Positions 34,438 to 45,336 of a stretch of 46,258 nucleotides of DNA are shown here, piece by piece. The translations under genes were made by a program, and so were the position numbers. The first letter of the stretch is position 1. The number at the start of each line of letters is the position of its first letter. Source of the stretch: Heyndrickxia acidiproducens DSM 23148. Lineage in GTDB: Bacteria > Bacillota > Bacilli > Bacillales > Bacillaceae_C. The stretch is from assembly GCF_000374345.1 (NCBI RefSeq), contig NZ_KB894000.1:1-46258 (forward strand), in the 5' to 3' direction. The notes beneath the pieces are model-generated. The model was given only the letters and a program-made list of their open reading frames with translations. It was not told the origin of the DNA and did not search any database.

Positions 34438-35092
34438 ATGATTGGTGTACTCCTTCCTTTCTCAGCCTTTCCAATTCGCCTTGCATCATTTCAATTTCCT
34501 TCTGTAAAATGGCCAAACGGTCTGCAACCGGATCGGGCAGCTCATTATGTTTTAAATCCTTTTTAATTTTTACACCGTTTTGCACCACCACTCTGCCTGG
34601 AATACCGACAACCGTGGAGTTTGGCGGAACGTCTTTCAATACGACAGACCCGGCGCCTATTTTTGAATTTTCCCCAACGACGATCGAACCTAGTACTTTT
34701 GCCCCCGTTGCAATTAAGGCATTGTCTTTGATTGTCGGATGGCGCTTGCCTTTTTCTTTCCCTGTCCCCCCAAGCGTCACTCCTTGATAAACGGTTACGT
34801 TATCGCCAATTTCGCAAGTTTCCCCAATGACAACTCCCATGCCGTGATCAATGAAAAAACGCCTGCCAATTTTGGCTCCCGGATGGATTTCAATCCCCGT
34901 TAAAAACCGGCTCATTTGCGAGATGACACGGGCAATAAAGAATAATTTCTTTTTATAAAAAAAGTGTGCGACCCGATGTGCCCAAATGGCATGCAAACCG
35001 GAGTACGTCAATATCACTTCAATAGAAGTCCTCGCTGCAGGATCCTGATCAAACACGACTTCGATATCTTCCTTTAGCCTTTTGAACAACAT
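34418..35092 (-). CDS. cysE: Serine O-acetyltransferase
   Basis: CysE makes O-acetylserine from serine and acetyl-CoA, the first step of cysteine synthesis. The 224-residue product has an N-terminal helical domain followed by a left-handed beta-helix of hexapeptide repeats. The active-site [20 protein letters not shown] (about residues 72-91) and the [18 protein letters not shown] loop are intact. It is slightly longer at the C-terminus than in B. subtilis. It is the first gene after the T-box and overlaps cysS, so Cys supply and Cys-tRNA charging are co-regulated. Confidence 0.97.
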   Translation of the reverse strand: MLFKRLKEDIEVVFDQDPAARTSIEVILTYSGLHAIWAHRVAHFFYKKKLFFIARVISQMSRFLTGIEIHPGAKIGRRFFIDHGMGVVIGETCEIGDNVTVYQGVTLGGTGKEKGKRHPTIKDNALIATGAKVLGSIVVGENSKIGAGSVVLKDVPPNSTVVGIPGRVVVQNGVKIKKDLKHNELPDPVADRLAILQKEIEMMQGELERLRKEGVHQSYEHSDV

Positions 35093-35176
35093 GTTGTTCC
35101 CCTTTCGTACGGAAATTCCCTTTCATTTCTCCTCCCGCCGTGATTGATTTGCAATCTTGTAAAAAAGGTTTAGCGG

Positions 35177-35446
35177 TTAAAAAAGAAGCGCCCCTGCCAT
35201 ATAGACAGAGACGCTTCTTTCTGCGCGGTTCCACTCTGTTTGGCTGCAAAAACTTTTCCAGCCCAACTTTTCCCTATTAACGGGCGGTCCCGCTGCATCC
35301 TACTGTCTTTACGTTCAGACCCAGGCTCGAAGGTGCATTTCAAAAAAGGAGGGGCTTAAACCACTTTCAGCCGGTGATGGTTCTCTCTTTCAAGCATCCT
35401 TTTTCTACTTCTCCTTCTCAACGCTTTTTCCTATCTTTTATTAACT
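35177..35446 (-). promoter_or_regulatory. T-box leader for tRNA-Cys ahead of cysES
   Basis: The leader between the gltX end and cysE is a T-box riboswitch that reads uncharged tRNA. The T-box core AGAGTGGAACCGCGC is at 35223-35237 and contains TGGA, which can pair with the UCCA end of tRNA-Cys. The specifier trinucleotide is UGC (35335-35337), a Cys codon, in a GAAATGCACC context at the 3' side of Stem I. It is followed by a terminator. Uncharged tRNA-Cys should favour the antiterminator and turn on cysE-cysS. Confidence 0.92.
35182..35220 (-). terminator. T-box terminator before cysE
   Basis: AAAGAAGCG (35182-35190) pairs with CGCTTCTTT (35212-35220); the intervening bases extend the stem, and six T follow on the minus strand. 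It competes with the antiterminator that contains the T-box core. Confidence 0.88.
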
Positions 35447-35453
35447 TTATCAT

Positions 35454-35481
35454 ATTATATTTGGAGCAAAATGTTAACCAA
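35454..35481 (-). promoter_or_regulatory. Promoter of the cysES T-box operon
   Basis: On the minus strand TTGGTT (35476-35481), 16 bases and TATAAT (35454-35459) sit just before the T-box. The -35 overlaps the last codons of gltX. Confidence 0.65.
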
Positions 35482-36931
35482 TACATTGCTGCAGGCGTGA
35501 TTTTACTTTGTCTCTCCCAAGCAGTTCAATCAGGCTCTGGAGTTCAGGGCCGTGGCTGGAACCGCTGACCGCTACACGGATCGGCATGAACAGCTTTTTG
35601 CCTTTATGACCGGTTGCTTTTTGGACCGCTTTGATCGCTTTTTTAATTTCAGGTGCTTCGAATACTTCCAGCTTATCAAGTTCCTGCAAAAATGCCGCCA
35701 GCACTTCCGGTACTTGTTCTTCGCCTAAAATGGCCTTTGCTTCTTCATCATACTCGACTTTCTCAGTAAAGAAAAGCTTCGAAAGCTCGACAATTTCCGC
35801 GCCATAGCTCATTTGTTCCTGATACAGGGAGACGAGTTTGCGTACCCACTTATCTTCTTCCGGCGTCCTTTTTTCCGGGACAAAGCCGGCTTTTACAAGA
35901 TGCGGCAGCGAAAGTTCGACAACTTTATCCAGATCCAGCTTCTTCATATACTGGTTATTCATCCATTCCAGTTTATGCCGGTCAAATAACGCCGGCGATT
36001 TTGAAAGCCTTGACGGATCGAAAATTTGAATGAGTTCTTCACGCGAGAAGATTTCCTCTTCACCTTTTGGGGACCAGCCAAGCATTGCAATAAAATTAAA
36101 GAGCGCTTCAGGCAGGTAACCCAGATCAGCATACTGCTCAATGAATTGAATAATGCTGCCATCGCGTTTGCTCAATTTTTTGCGGTGTTCATTCACAATC
36201 AAAGTCATGTGGCCGAAAACCGGCGGCTCAAATCCAAACGCTTCGTAAATCATCAATTGTTTCGGCGTATTCGAGATATGGTCATCCCCGCGCAAAACAT
36301 GTGAAATTTCCATTAAATGGTCATCCAGCGTAACCGCAAAGTTATAGGTCGGGATCCCGTCTTTTTTCACAATGACAAAATCGCCGATGTCATCTGACTC
36401 AAATGATACTTCTCCTTTGACCATATCATTGAACGTGTAGACCCGGCCTTTCGGAACTTTAAACCGGATGCTCGGTTCTCTGCCCTCTGCTTCCAGTCTT
36501 TCCTGGTCTTCTTTTGTCAGATGGCGGCATTTACCGGAATAGCGCGGCGTTTCCCCGCGGGCAATCTGCGCCTCGCGTTCTGCTTCCAGCTCTTCTTCCG
36601 TACAGTAGCATTTGTAGGCCAGACCGCGGTCCAGGAGATCATTATAGTATTTTTTATAAATATCGAAGCGTTCCGATTGCCGGTAAGGGGCAAATTTTCC
36701 GCCGACATCGATGCTTTCATCCCAGTCCATGCCAAGCCATTTTAAATATTTTAATTGGCTTTCTTCTCCGCCTTTGACATTCCGTTTCTGGTCGGTATCT
36801 TCAATCCTTATGACAAACGTGCCGCCTTGGCTGCGCGCAAATAAATAATTAAATAAGGCTGTACGGGCATTGCCGATATGCAGAAAACCTGTCGGGCTTG
36901 GCGCATAACGGACCCTGATATCTTTTGTCAT
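35474..36931 (-). CDS. gltX: Glutamyl-tRNA synthetase
   Basis: GluRS charges tRNA-Glu and, in Bacilli, also tRNA-Gln (Glu-tRNA-Gln is then amidated by GatCAB). The 485-residue class I enzyme shows HIGN at residues 18-21 in [17 protein letters not shown] and KLSKR near residue 253. The CYCTEEE region near residues 108-114 is typical. It starts [15 protein letters not shown] after an AAGGAG. The gene stands between ispF and cysE; its leader of 178 bases contains two hairpins. Confidence 0.98.
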   Translation of the reverse strand: MTKDIRVRYAPSPTGFLHIGNARTALFNYLFARSQGGTFVIRIEDTDQKRNVKGGEESQLKYLKWLGMDWDESIDVGGKFAPYRQSERFDIYKKYYNDLLDRGLAYKCYCTEEELEAEREAQIARGETPRYSGKCRHLTKEDQERLEAEGREPSIRFKVPKGRVYTFNDMVKGEVSFESDDIGDFVIVKKDGIPTYNFAVTLDDHLMEISHVLRGDDHISNTPKQLMIYEAFGFEPPVFGHMTLIVNEHRKKLSKRDGSIIQFIEQYADLGYLPEALFNFIAMLGWSPKGEEEIFSREELIQIFDPSRLSKSPALFDRHKLEWMNNQYMKKLDLDKVVELSLPHLVKAGFVPEKRTPEEDKWVRKLVSLYQEQMSYGAEIVELSKLFFTEKVEYDEEAKAILGEEQVPEVLAAFLQELDKLEVFEAPEIKKAIKAVQKATGHKGKKLFMPIRVAVSGSSHGPELQSLIELLGRDKVKSRLQQCIG

Positions 36932-37109
36932 GTCGATTCTCCTTTATTTCTGTCACTTATTCGGGTCACAAAGGCATCCTTAGCCTTTGTCCATCTTTAA
37001 GACCGTGGGAGGTGAGCCCCCCACTGACACTGATTGAAATTTCACTTTATCCTAGTTTATTTTATCACCGTCTGTGGGCGGATGAAAGGTTTAGATGAAA
37101 TTCAGCCGC
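36932..37109 (-). promoter_or_regulatory. gltX leader with two hairpins
   Basis: The spacer between ispF and gltX holds two inverted repeats: an imperfect GTGGG-A-GG / CC-C-CCCAC hairpin near 37008-37027, and CAAAGGC / GCCTTTG with a seven-base loop near 36975-36995. Neither is followed by a clear U tract. A weak promoter (TTTCAT, 17 bases, TAAAAT) may lie near 37055-37085. A regulatory role is possible, but I recognise no known riboswitch. Confidence 0.3.
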
Positions 37110-37586
37110 TCAGGCTTCTTCCAAAAGGATCACCGCCTGGGCGGCAATTCCTTCTTCCCGCCCGGTGAACCCGAGCTTTTCAGTAGTGGTTGCTTTTACA
37201 TTCACTTGCTCCACTCCACCTTCCAGTAACTCGGCGATCCTTTCGCGCATGCTGCCAATATGCGGGGCCATTTTCGGCTGCTGGGCGATAATCGTGCAGT
37301 CGACATTGCCCAATTTAAACCCTTTTTGTTTCACAAGCCTCCAAACATACATCAGCAATTTAGCGGAGTCGGCATTTTTAAATGCGGGGTCAGTATCCGG
37401 GAAATGCCTGCCAATATCGCCTTCTCCGATTGCTCCGAGGCATGCATCCGCTACTGTGTGCAGCAGGACATCTGCATCTGAATGTCCGAGCAGTCCTTTG
37501 TCATGGGGAATGTGAACGCCACCAATCACTAAAGGGCGCCCCTCTGCCAATTGGTGTACATCAAACCCTTGTCCGATCCGGATCAT
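37110..37586 (-). CDS. ispF: 2-C-methyl-D-erythritol 2,4-cyclodiphosphate synthase
   Basis: IspF makes methylerythritol cyclodiphosphate in the non-mevalonate isoprenoid pathway, acting after IspE. The start at 37586 ([20 protein letters not shown]) follows an AAAGAGG and gives 158 residues, the family length; codons upstream to 37643 are in the ispD end. The metal-binding D9 and H11 lie in GFDVHQ, the third ligand in the [10 protein letters not shown] loop, and the [18 protein letters not shown] ending is conserved. It lies 25 bases after ispD. Confidence 0.97.
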   Translation of the reverse strand: MIRIGQGFDVHQLAEGRPLVIGGVHIPHDKGLLGHSDADVLLHTVADACLGAIGEGDIGRHFPDTDPAFKNADSAKLLMYVWRLVKQKGFKLGNVDCTIIAQQPKMAPHIGSMRERIAELLEGGVEQVNVKATTTEKLGFTGREEGIAAQAVILLEEA

Positions 37587-37611
37587 TTTTTTCGCCTCTT
37601 TCCTCAGCTTT

Positions 37612-38316
37612 TTATGGATATAACCGTCTCTCTTTACGGGCATATTTTTTTAGAATCGCTTCTGCAAAATAGAGATCTTCCGGCGTTGTAATTTTTATAT
37701 TATCATAACTCCCCATGACAATATGTACGGGAATGCTTAAACGTTCAACCAATGAAGCTTCATCCGTGCCTAGAAAATGTTCGGCAGCCGCTTTTTCGTG
37801 TGCCATCTTCAATAAAGGCATGCGAAAAGCTTGTGGCGTTTGAACCTGCCACAAGCTGCTGCGCTCCACCGTTTCTGTAACGGTATGGCCTTTTACCCTT
37901 TTTATTGTATCTTTAACCGGAACCGCTGCAATTGCGGCTCCTTTTTCCGCTGCAGCCCTCACCAATTCACGGATCGTTTCAGGCTGGATAAAAGGCCTTG
38001 CGCCATCATGCACGAGAATGATCCCGGCCCCGCCTGCAAGCCCCAGGCCGTGGTACACGCTGTACTGGCGTTCATCCCCGCCGCAGGTAAAAGCGATTTT
38101 GCCGGCACCGGGCATTTCGTTTACAACTTCAGACATTTTCTGCCGGTCCTGCGGCTGGACTGGCAGGATGATCTTCCGGCAGTCGGGATCCCGCAAAAAA
38201 GTTTCTGCCGTGCGGGCAATCACCGGCCTGCCATCCAGTTCCAGAAATAATTTATTCATTCCGGCTCCCATTCGCTTGCCCTGCCCGGCTGCGGGAATAA
38301 TCACATCATAATCCAT
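37612..38316 (-). CDS. ispD: 2-C-methyl-D-erythritol 4-phosphate cytidylyltransferase
   Basis: IspD transfers CMP to methylerythritol phosphate in the non-mevalonate pathway that supplies isoprenoids such as quinones and undecaprenyl phosphate. The 234-residue product starts [19 protein letters not shown], with the nucleotidyltransferase motif [10 protein letters not shown] (residues 8-17), the VHDGARPF motif near residue 104 and the QTPQAFRM segment near 159. It lies between yacL and ispF in the conserved order. Confidence 0.97.
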   Translation of the reverse strand: MDYDVIIPAAGQGKRMGAGMNKLFLELDGRPVIARTAETFLRDPDCRKIILPVQPQDRQKMSEVVNEMPGAGKIAFTCGGDERQYSVYHGLGLAGGAGIILVHDGARPFIQPETIRELVRAAAEKGAAIAAVPVKDTIKRVKGHTVTETVERSSLWQVQTPQAFRMPLLKMAHEKAAAEHFLGTDEASLVERLSIPVHIVMGSYDNIKITTPEDLYFAEAILKKYARKERRLYP

Positions 38317-38350
38317 ACCGAATCCGTTCCCCCATTATCTGCATTTCTTC

Positions 38351-39445
38351 TTATAATGCCTTTTCCAATAATTTTGGTTTTGCAAAAATCATCCGCCCGG
38401 CTGAAGTTTGCAGCACACTTGTAACCAGAACATCGATCCGTTTGCCGATATAATTCTTGCCTTCCTCCACGACAATCATCGTGCCATCATCCAGATAGGC
38501 AATCCCCTGGTGATGTTCTTTCCCGTCTTTAATCAGCTGGACATTCAATTCTTCACCCGGCAGTACAACCGGTTTGACCGCGTTGGCCAAATCATTGATA
38601 TTCAGCACCCGGACTTTTTGAAATTCGCATACTTTATTTAAATTATAATCATTTGTAACCACAATGCCGTTTGTCAATTTGGCGAGTTTAATCAGCTTGC
38701 TGTCAACTTCCTGAATATCCTCAAAATCGCCTTCATACATCTGCACTTCAATCGGCAGATCATTCTGGATCCGGTTTAGAATATCAAGCCCGCGCCTTCC
38801 CCTGTTTCTTTTCAGGGCATCTGACGAGTCTGCAATATGCTGCAATTCTTCAAGCACAAACAGCGGGATTACAATCGGGCCGTCTAAAAATCCGGTTTGG
38901 CAAATATCTGCAATCCGGCCGTCTATAATGACGCTCGTATCGAGAAGTTTCATGGTTTTTGCCTGCGCGGGTGCTGCTCCTTCCTGCTCGTGTTCGGTTA
39001 AACCCTTACGTTTATGCGGACGGTTAAAGAAAAGATTGACAAACTCCTCTCTTTTCTTAAATCCTACCTGGAATCCGATATAGCCCAGCAGCACTGTAAA
39101 TATAATCGGTACTACTGTATTTACAATCGGAATGCCTCTAAATGGAATGGCCACCAGGTAGGCAATGAACAAACCAAATATTAAACCGAGGCTTCCGGAT
39201 AATATTTCTGTTATCGGGACTTTGACTAATGAATCTTCAAACCAATCGACAAAATCAACGATATAATGAATAGACCAGAAAGATATAAGATAAAAGATAA
39301 GAGCACCTAGCACTGCCGAAGAATATGGATTGGCAATTATCATATAGTGGGACAGATTCATGAGTCTGAAAACATCCGGCAATAAAAACACACCGAGCGT
39401 ACCGCCAACCAAAACAAGACAGATTTGCACCAGTCTTTTTAACAT
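38351..39445 (-). CDS. yacL: Membrane-anchored PIN/TRAM-domain protein (YacL)
   Basis: YacL belongs to the PIN-domain ATPase/RNase-like family with four N-terminal membrane segments. Its function is not well defined; the PIN fold suggests nuclease activity. The start at 39445 ([15 protein letters not shown]) follows an AAAGGAGGT and gives 364 residues. Hydrophobic helices lie near residues 4-20, 36-60, 80-98 and 104-125. The PIN core starts [15 protein letters not shown] near residue 167, with later acidic residues in [16 protein letters not shown]-like domain forms the C-terminus. In B. subtilis it is preceded by disA; here disA is missing. Confidence 0.92.
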   Translation of the reverse strand: MLKRLVQICLVLVGGTLGVFLLPDVFRLMNLSHYMIIANPYSSAVLGALIFYLISFWSIHYIVDFVDWFEDSLVKVPITEILSGSLGLIFGLFIAYLVAIPFRGIPIVNTVVPIIFTVLLGYIGFQVGFKKREEFVNLFFNRPHKRKGLTEHEQEGAAPAQAKTMKLLDTSVIIDGRIADICQTGFLDGPIVIPLFVLEELQHIADSSDALKRNRGRRGLDILNRIQNDLPIEVQMYEGDFEDIQEVDSKLIKLAKLTNGIVVTNDYNLNKVCEFQKVRVLNINDLANAVKPVVLPGEELNVQLIKDGKEHHQGIAYLDDGTMIVVEEGKNYIGKRIDVLVTSVLQTSAGRMIFAKPKLLEKAL

Positions 39446-39739
39446 ATTTTCACCTCCTTTAATCATTATAAACAAAAAATATAGTTTAAAACGTATGGTG
39501 GTACATTATTTTTAGTATGCAGTCTAACTGAAATCTGCTGCACAGATTCAGTATTGTCAGGCATCATTTAATCCCCCTCCCTTCCGTTATGGTTGCCTTA
39601 GTGGTCACCATAATCTATTATCCAAACAACACCTGTTTTATTTTTTCCCGGCCGACGCCCTGGCTTCCCCATCATTCGCCTGCCTGGTGCAATTAACCGA
39701 TAAATTCCAGACAGCGGGCGATAAGGGGGGTTTTTAGCT
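39446..39739 (-). other. radA-yacL spacer; expected disA is absent
   Basis: In B. subtilis the 1-kb disA gene, for a DNA-scanning diadenylate cyclase, lies here. I see no DisA motif in any frame of this 294-base spacer. It contains a small open frame with a strong ribosome binding site (39466-39567), a TATAAT at about 39465-39470 without a convincing -35, and a T-rich stretch. No transposon ends are recognisable. Confidence 0.7.
39466..39567 (-). CDS. Possible small ORF upstream of yacL
   Basis: A 33-codon frame starts [16 protein letters not shown] and ends [11 protein letters not shown]. It is preceded by GGGAGGGGG five bases before the ATG, one of the best ribosome binding sites in the area, and its stop is 20 bases before the yacL start. 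It could be a leader peptide or a small protein. No family is recognised, and such a short frame can arise by chance. Confidence 0.3.
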   Translation of the reverse strand: MMPDNTESVQQISVRLHTKNNVPPYVLNYIFCL

Positions 39740-41110
39740 TCATTCCCCCAGTGCGAACTGCAGTGCTTCCTGGACAGAGGCTGCCCCGATCACTTCAATT
39801 TCACCCGGAGGCGTCCATCCTCCCAAATTATTTTTTGGAATAATGGCCCGTTTAAATCCAAGTTTTGCCGCTTCCTGTACACGCTGCTCAATTCGCGTCA
39901 CCCTTCTGACTTCGCCTGTCAAGCCCACTTCACCAATGATACAGTCTTCCGCTTTCGTAGGCTGGTCCCGGAAACTGGAGGCCACACTTACAGCAATCGC
40001 CAAGTCAATTGCCGGCTCATCCACCTTCAATCCGCCGGCTACTTTTAAATACGCATCCTGGTTTTGGATCAGAAGCCCTGCCCGTTTTTCCAGCACCGCC
40101 ATAATTAGCGTCACCCTGCCCTGGTCAATTCCCGTTGCCATTCGCCTTGGCATATTGAAAAATGTCGGGGCCAATAGCGCCTGGATTTCTACCAGTACCG
40201 GCCGCGTCCCTTCAATCGAAGCTACAACGGTTGAACCCGACGCACCTTTTGTCCGCTCCTCCAAAAAGATTTCAGAAGGATTTTTGACTTCTTCAAGCCC
40301 CATTTCTTTCATTTCCAGGATAGCAATTTCATTGGTGGAACCAAAGCGGTTCTTTACCGCTCTTAAAATACGGTATGAATTATGCCGTTCCCCTTCAAAG
40401 TAAAGAACGGTATCAACCATATGCTCAAGTACTCTTGGTCCGGCCAGCGATCCTTCTTTTGTCACATGGCCGACGATAAAAATGGCAACTCCTTTTGTTT
40501 TTGCAATCCTCATCAGCTGCGAAGTGCTTTCCCTTACCTGCGAAACGCTCCCCGGAGCTGAAGTGATATCAGGGTGGTAAATGGTTTGAATGGAATCAAT
40601 GATGACAAAGTTCGGTTTTAATTCATCAATGGCCTGCTGAATGTAAGCCAGATTGGTTTCAGGTAAAACATATAAATGTTCCGCATTGATTTTTAAACGG
40701 TCCGCTCTTAACTTCGTCTGCTTTGCAGATTCTTCTCCGGAAATATAAAGGACATGAAAATCATGCTCCGCCAGCTGTGCCGATACCTGCAGCAGCAAGG
40801 TAGACTTACCGATCCCCGGGTCCCCGCCGATCAGCACAAGCGAACCGGCAACAATACCGCCGCCCAAAACACGGTTCAACTCTTCAAACTCCACTTTTGT
40901 CCTTTTTTCTTCCTTAGATTCTATAGACGTAATAGGGGCTGCTTTGGTTTCACTTCCCGGCTCAGTATGTAAAAAATATCCCTTTGGTTTCGGTGTTTCA
41001 ATTTCCTCCACCATTTGATTCCACTGGTTGCATTGGGGGCATTTTCCCATCCATTTTGGTGATACATACCCGCAATTCTGGCAAACAAATTTCACCGTCT
41101 TTTTTGCCAT
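39740..41110 (-). CDS. radA: DNA repair protein RadA
   Basis: RadA is a RecA-related helicase that promotes branch migration during recombinational repair and, in Gram-positives, transformation. The 456-residue product has normal length. It starts with a zinc finger (C10, C13, C24, C27), then Walker [10 protein letters not shown] at residues 96-104, the RadA-specific KNRFGSTNE motif near residue 250 and a Lon-protease-like C domain ending [11 protein letters not shown]. Unlike in B. subtilis, a terminator separates it from clpC. Confidence 0.97.
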   Translation of the reverse strand: MAKKTVKFVCQNCGYVSPKWMGKCPQCNQWNQMVEEIETPKPKGYFLHTEPGSETKAAPITSIESKEEKRTKVEFEELNRVLGGGIVAGSLVLIGGDPGIGKSTLLLQVSAQLAEHDFHVLYISGEESAKQTKLRADRLKINAEHLYVLPETNLAYIQQAIDELKPNFVIIDSIQTIYHPDITSAPGSVSQVRESTSQLMRIAKTKGVAIFIVGHVTKEGSLAGPRVLEHMVDTVLYFEGERHNSYRILRAVKNRFGSTNEIAILEMKEMGLEEVKNPSEIFLEERTKGASGSTVVASIEGTRPVLVEIQALLAPTFFNMPRRMATGIDQGRVTLIMAVLEKRAGLLIQNQDAYLKVAGGLKVDEPAIDLAIAVSVASSFRDQPTKAEDCIIGEVGLTGEVRRVTRIEQRVQEAAKLGFKRAIIPKNNLGGWTPPGEIEVIGAASVQEALQFALGE

Positions 41111-41190
41111 ACGTAACCCCTTTCCTTACTGTACTTCTATTTTAAAGGTCTTTACATAATATTTACTTAACAAGTTCCCTATTGATAAAA

Positions 41191-41225
41191 AAAGGGTACA
41201 ATTGTCATGCCCGATTGTACCCTTT
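41191..41225 (-). terminator. Intrinsic terminator after clpC
   Basis: A perfect 12-pair stem (AAAGGGTACAAT, 41191-41202, with ATTGTACCCTTT, 41214-41225, eleven-base loop) is followed on the minus strand by seven T (AAAAAAA on the plus strand, about 41187-41193). It ends the ctsR operon 10 bases after clpC. Confidence 0.92.
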
Positions 41226-41235
41226 CCATCCACTA

Positions 41236-43686
41236 TCATGAATTGGTCGAGACTGTTTCAGACTCCTTCATTTCTGTGAAAGTAAACTCGCCGTCCTGCA
41301 CATCGACCTTTACATTTTGCCCTTCTTTGACATTGCCTTTTAACATTTCTTCAGAAAGGCGGTCTTCAATATTCTTTTGAATGGATCTGCGCAACGGCCG
41401 CGCCCCGTATTCAGGGTCATAGCCTTTTTCAGCAACTTTCTCTTTTGCAGCATCCGTCAGGACCAATTCAATCTGGTGTTCTTTCAGCCGGTCCGACAAT
41501 TCCTTCACCATCAATGTGACAATTTCTTTCAATTGTTTCCGCTCCAGTGAATGGAAGACAATTGTCTCATCGACACGGTTTAAGAATTCAGGACGGAAGG
41601 CTTTTTTCAATTCTTCCAGTACTTTATCCTTCATATCCTTGTAGTCTGCATCCGCCGTATCCTGAACGCTGAAACCGACAAATTTATTTCGTTTCAAAGC
41701 ATCCGCCCCGACATTGGATGTCATGATCACAATCGTGTTGCTGAAATCCACGGTGCGTCCTTTAGAATCTGTCAAACGCCCATCATCCAATACTTGCAGA
41801 AGAATGTTAAAGACATCCGGGTGGGCTTTTTCAATTTCATCGAGCAGGACTACAGAATATGGTTTTCTGCGTACCTTCTCTGTCAGCTGCCCGCCTTCTT
41901 CAAATCCGACATATCCAGGAGGAGAACCAACCAAGCGGGAGGTTGAATGTTTCTCCATGTATTCCGACATGTCAATCCGGATCATTGCCTCTTCATCGCC
42001 AAACATTGCCTCGGCTAACGCACGCGCCAGCTCTGTTTTCCCGACTCCTGTAGGCCCAAGGAATATAAAGGAACCGATCGGGCGTTTTGGATCTTTTAAT
42101 CCTGCCCGTGCCCGGCGGACTGCCTTTGCCACGGCAATCACCGCTTCCTCCTGGCCAATCACGCGGGAATGGAGAATTTCCTCTAAATGCAGTAATTTTT
42201 CTGTTTCTGTTTGCGCTAATTTGGTTACCGGAATTCCTGTCCAGCTGGAAACAACCAAAGCGATATCTTCAACGGTCACTTCGCTATTTTCCTGGCCTTG
42301 TTTTTCCTTCCAGTTTTTCTTGGTTTCCTCCAGTTGTTCACGCAACTTCTGCTCGGAATCCCTGAGTGAAGCAGCTTTTTCAAATTCCTGGCTTTGCACG
42401 GCTGCATCTTTTTCTTTGCGGACCTCTTCCAGTTTCAATTCAAGCTCTTTCAAATTTGGCGGGGTTGTAAAGGAACGCAGGCGCACTTTAGAACCCGCTT
42501 CATCAATTAAATCAATCGCTTTATCAGGCAGGAACCGGTCTGCTATATAACGGTCTGACAGTTTAACAGCCGCCTCAATGGCTTCATCGGTAATGGAAAC
42601 ACGGTGATGGGCTTCATAGCGGTCCCTTAAGCCCTTTAAAATTTGAATAGATTCTTCTGCTGACGGTTCATCCACCTGGATTGGCTGGAACCTTCTTTCC
42701 AAAGCAGCGTCTTTTTCAATATATTTTCGGTATTCATCTAACGTAGTGGCCCCGATGCACTGCAGTTCACCGCGTGCAAGTGATGGTTTTAAAATATTGG
42801 ATGCATCAATTGCACCTTCTGCTCCGCCTGCGCCAATTAATGTATGCAATTCATCAATGAACAAGATAATATTTCCTGCCTGGCGGATCTCATCCATTAC
42901 TTTTTTCAAACGATCTTCAAACTCACCGCGGTATTTCGTGCCGGCAACGACCGTACCCATATCCAGCGTCATCACCCGTTTGTCGCGCAGCGTTTCCGGA
43001 ACTTCATTATGAACAATCTGCTGGGCGAGGCCTTCTGCAATCGCCGTCTTCCCGACACCCGGCTCGCCAATTAAGACCGGGTTATTTTTTGTCCGCCGGC
43101 TCAGCACTTCAATGACACGCTGGATTTCCTTGCTGCGGCCAATCACCGGGTCAAGCGAATCTTCCCGCGCAATTGCCGTCAGATCACGTGCCAGGCTGTC
43201 CAGTGTTGGTGTGCTTACATTAGCAGCCGATCCGCCCTGCATGGACGCTTCACTGTTTCCTAATAATTGCAGCACCTGCTGCCTTGCTTTATTTAAACTG
43301 ACACCCAGATTTGTCAAAACGCGTGCTGCGACACCTTCGCCTTCACGGATTAGACCGAGGAGGATATGTTCTGTTCCGACGTAGGAATGCCCGAGTTTGC
43401 GTGCTTCATCCATTGACAGTTCAATCACTTTTTTGGCTCTCGGTGTATAGTGGATTGTTTGGGAAATTTCCTGGCCATTTCCAATCAGATTTTCAACTTC
43501 TTCCTGGATCTTTTCCGAGCTTAAGCCGAGTCCGTATAATGCTTTGGCTGCAATGCCTTCCCCTTCGCGAACCAGCCCAAGCAAAATATGCTCTGTTCCG
43601 ATGTTATTGTGTTTTAATCGAATGGCCTCTTCCTGTGAAAGCGCCAGTACTTTTTGGGCTCTTTCAGTAAATCTGCCAAACATCAT
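41236..43686 (-). CDS. clpC: ATP-dependent unfoldase ClpC
   Basis: ClpC is a Hsp100 AAA+ unfoldase that, with ClpP and the adaptors McsB or MecA, degrades misfolded and regulatory proteins. The 816-residue product has two N-terminal Clp-N repeats (about residues 5-72 and 80-146), D1 Walker A GEPGVGKT (207-214), a UVR-like M domain ([20 protein letters not shown]), D2 Walker A GPTGVGKT near residue 545 and a short C-terminal tail. It starts [16 protein letters not shown] after AGGAGG. It follows mcsB by 16 bases. Confidence 0.98.
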   Translation of the reverse strand: MMFGRFTERAQKVLALSQEEAIRLKHNNIGTEHILLGLVREGEGIAAKALYGLGLSSEKIQEEVENLIGNGQEISQTIHYTPRAKKVIELSMDEARKLGHSYVGTEHILLGLIREGEGVAARVLTNLGVSLNKARQQVLQLLGNSEASMQGGSAANVSTPTLDSLARDLTAIAREDSLDPVIGRSKEIQRVIEVLSRRTKNNPVLIGEPGVGKTAIAEGLAQQIVHNEVPETLRDKRVMTLDMGTVVAGTKYRGEFEDRLKKVMDEIRQAGNIILFIDELHTLIGAGGAEGAIDASNILKPSLARGELQCIGATTLDEYRKYIEKDAALERRFQPIQVDEPSAEESIQILKGLRDRYEAHHRVSITDEAIEAAVKLSDRYIADRFLPDKAIDLIDEAGSKVRLRSFTTPPNLKELELKLEEVRKEKDAAVQSQEFEKAASLRDSEQKLREQLEETKKNWKEKQGQENSEVTVEDIALVVSSWTGIPVTKLAQTETEKLLHLEEILHSRVIGQEEAVIAVAKAVRRARAGLKDPKRPIGSFIFLGPTGVGKTELARALAEAMFGDEEAMIRIDMSEYMEKHSTSRLVGSPPGYVGFEEGGQLTEKVRRKPYSVVLLDEIEKAHPDVFNILLQVLDDGRLTDSKGRTVDFSNTIVIMTSNVGADALKRNKFVGFSVQDTADADYKDMKDKVLEELKKAFRPEFLNRVDETIVFHSLERKQLKEIVTLMVKELSDRLKEHQIELVLTDAAKEKVAEKGYDPEYGARPLRRSIQKNIEDRLSEEMLKGNVKEGQNVKVDVQDGEFTFTEMKESETVSTNS

Positions 43687-43702
43687 CTGTCATTCCTCCT
43701 GT

Positions 43703-44770
43703 TCATTTGATCTCCTCAAGTCTCAAACGCTCTCTAATCAGTGTAGCCCTTCTTATATCCCTTTCATACGGGCGAAGTGTCCTTCCCGCGTACTGTTGCA
43801 GAAAACCCGGCTGTGTTAAAATCATTAATTCATTCAAAATATGTTTCGAAATGTTTTGAATATAACCGAGATCAATCCCTAACCGGACATCAGATAAGCA
43901 TTGGGCTGCCTCTGCTGTTTCAATAATCCTGCTGTTCTGCAGTACACCCAGCGAACGAAAGACTCTGTCTTCTAATTGTATGTTGGACGTCTGCATCAAT
44001 GCTTCCCTTGCTGATCTTTCCTGCTCAATGATTTGCTTAATGATGCTTGTTAAATCCGAAATAATGTCTTCTTCAGATTTTCCCAGCGTCATTTGATTGG
44101 AGATTTGGAAAATATTGCCGATGGCTTCGCTGCCTTCACCATAAATTCCTCTCACAACCATTCCGAGCTGATGGATGGCCGGGATGATCTGTTTGATGCG
44201 CTGCGTCAGGACAAGGCCCGGGAGATGCAGCATTCCTGATGCCCTGATTCCTGTACCGACATTTGTCGGGCAGCTTGTCAGGTACCCCAGCTTTTCGTCA
44301 AAAGCGTAATCCACCCGGCTTTCAAGCAAGTCATCAAGATTTTCAGCTTTATCAAGCGCCTCTTGCAACTGAAGTCCGGGAGAAAGACATTGTATTCTTA
44401 AATGATCCTCCTCATTTATCATAATACTAATATCTTCTTCATTTGACAAAATAACTGCACCCACGTTTGCTTCTTCGGCTAGTTGGGGACTGATCAAATG
44501 CTTTTCAACCAATACCCTTTTTTCCAGCGGTTTCAGCTCATCCATTTTTAAAAATTCAGCATGGATCTCATCCGGGAAATGGTTGAGAGCAACATCCTTT
44601 ATTGTAGAAATGATTTCCCTTGCTTCCTCATTACTAAACAAAGTTGGGAAACGGTAATTTTTTAGATTTCGGGCAAGCCGGATCCGTGAAGTCAGCACAA
44701 TTTCGGATTCCGGCCCTTCCTGGTTCATCCATGAACTGGATACTTCATTTAAAAAATGTTCCAATGACAT
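43703..44770 (-). CDS. mcsB: Protein arginine kinase McsB
   Basis: McsB phosphorylates arginine residues of damaged proteins and of CtsR, marking them for ClpC-ClpP. The 355-residue product resembles guanidino kinases: [19 protein letters not shown] near residues 26-44, [20 protein letters not shown] near 104-124, and [17 protein letters not shown] near 180. Its ATG overlaps the mcsA stop by one base, in the ctsR-mcsA-mcsB-clpC order. McsA is its activator. Confidence 0.96.
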   Translation of the reverse strand: MSLEHFLNEVSSSWMNQEGPESEIVLTSRIRLARNLKNYRFPTLFSNEEAREIISTIKDVALNHFPDEIHAEFLKMDELKPLEKRVLVEKHLISPQLAEEANVGAVILSNEEDISIMINEEDHLRIQCLSPGLQLQEALDKAENLDDLLESRVDYAFDEKLGYLTSCPTNVGTGIRASGMLHLPGLVLTQRIKQIIPAIHQLGMVVRGIYGEGSEAIGNIFQISNQMTLGKSEEDIISDLTSIIKQIIEQERSAREALMQTSNIQLEDRVFRSLGVLQNSRIIETAEAAQCLSDVRLGIDLGYIQNISKHILNELMILTQPGFLQQYAGRTLRPYERDIRRATLIRERLRLEEIK

Positions 44771-45315
44771 TATTGCTGGCCTCCTTTTTCGGAAGAAGCA
44801 CCCTCTAACGCCCGGATCTGGTCACGCAGTTCCGCAGCTTTTTCAAATTCTTCCTGTTCAATTGCCAAATGCAGGGCTTCTTTTAATTCAGCCATTTTTT
44901 TCTTTGTGTAAATAGAGCCGCCGATGCGCGCCGGAATTTTCCCTTCATGTTCCAGATTCCCGCCATGCAGCCGTGAGAGAATCGGCTCCAATTGATGATG
45001 GAAAGTCTCATAGCAATGCGGGCACCCGAACCGGCTCGTGCTTAAAAATTGGTTAAACGTCATGCCGCAATGGCTGCAGCGCAGAACGTCATGGTTGGGA
45101 GCCGCTTGTTGTTTGACAATTTGAAGTGCCGGATCAAAATTAAACAATCCTGAAAGCAGGTTATCGAAAGAAAAGCTTTTCCCCCAATCTAACGAAAACA
45201 TTTCACCTTTTTCCCGGGCACAATGTTCGCACAAATGGAATTCCGTTTTTTGGCCGTTTACAATTTTGGTAAAATGCATGGTAGCCGGCCTTTCATTACA
45301 TTCCTGGCAAATCAC
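44770..45315 (-). CDS. mcsA: McsB activator McsA, zinc-finger/UVR protein
   Basis: McsA binds and activates the arginine kinase McsB and modulates CtsR release. The 181-residue product has two zinc-binding sets, C3/C6 with C29/C32, and C80/C83 with C98/C101, followed by a UVR domain near residues 139-172 ([20 protein letters not shown]). It starts [15 protein letters not shown]. It lies 21 bases after ctsR and overlaps mcsB by one base. Confidence 0.95.
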   Translation of the reverse strand: MICQECNERPATMHFTKIVNGQKTEFHLCEHCAREKGEMFSLDWGKSFSFDNLLSGLFNFDPALQIVKQQAAPNHDVLRCSHCGMTFNQFLSTSRFGCPHCYETFHHQLEPILSRLHGGNLEHEGKIPARIGGSIYTKKKMAELKEALHLAIEQEEFEKAAELRDQIRALEGASSEKGGQQ

Positions 45316-45336
45316 GTCTTTCTCACCTCTTTAACA

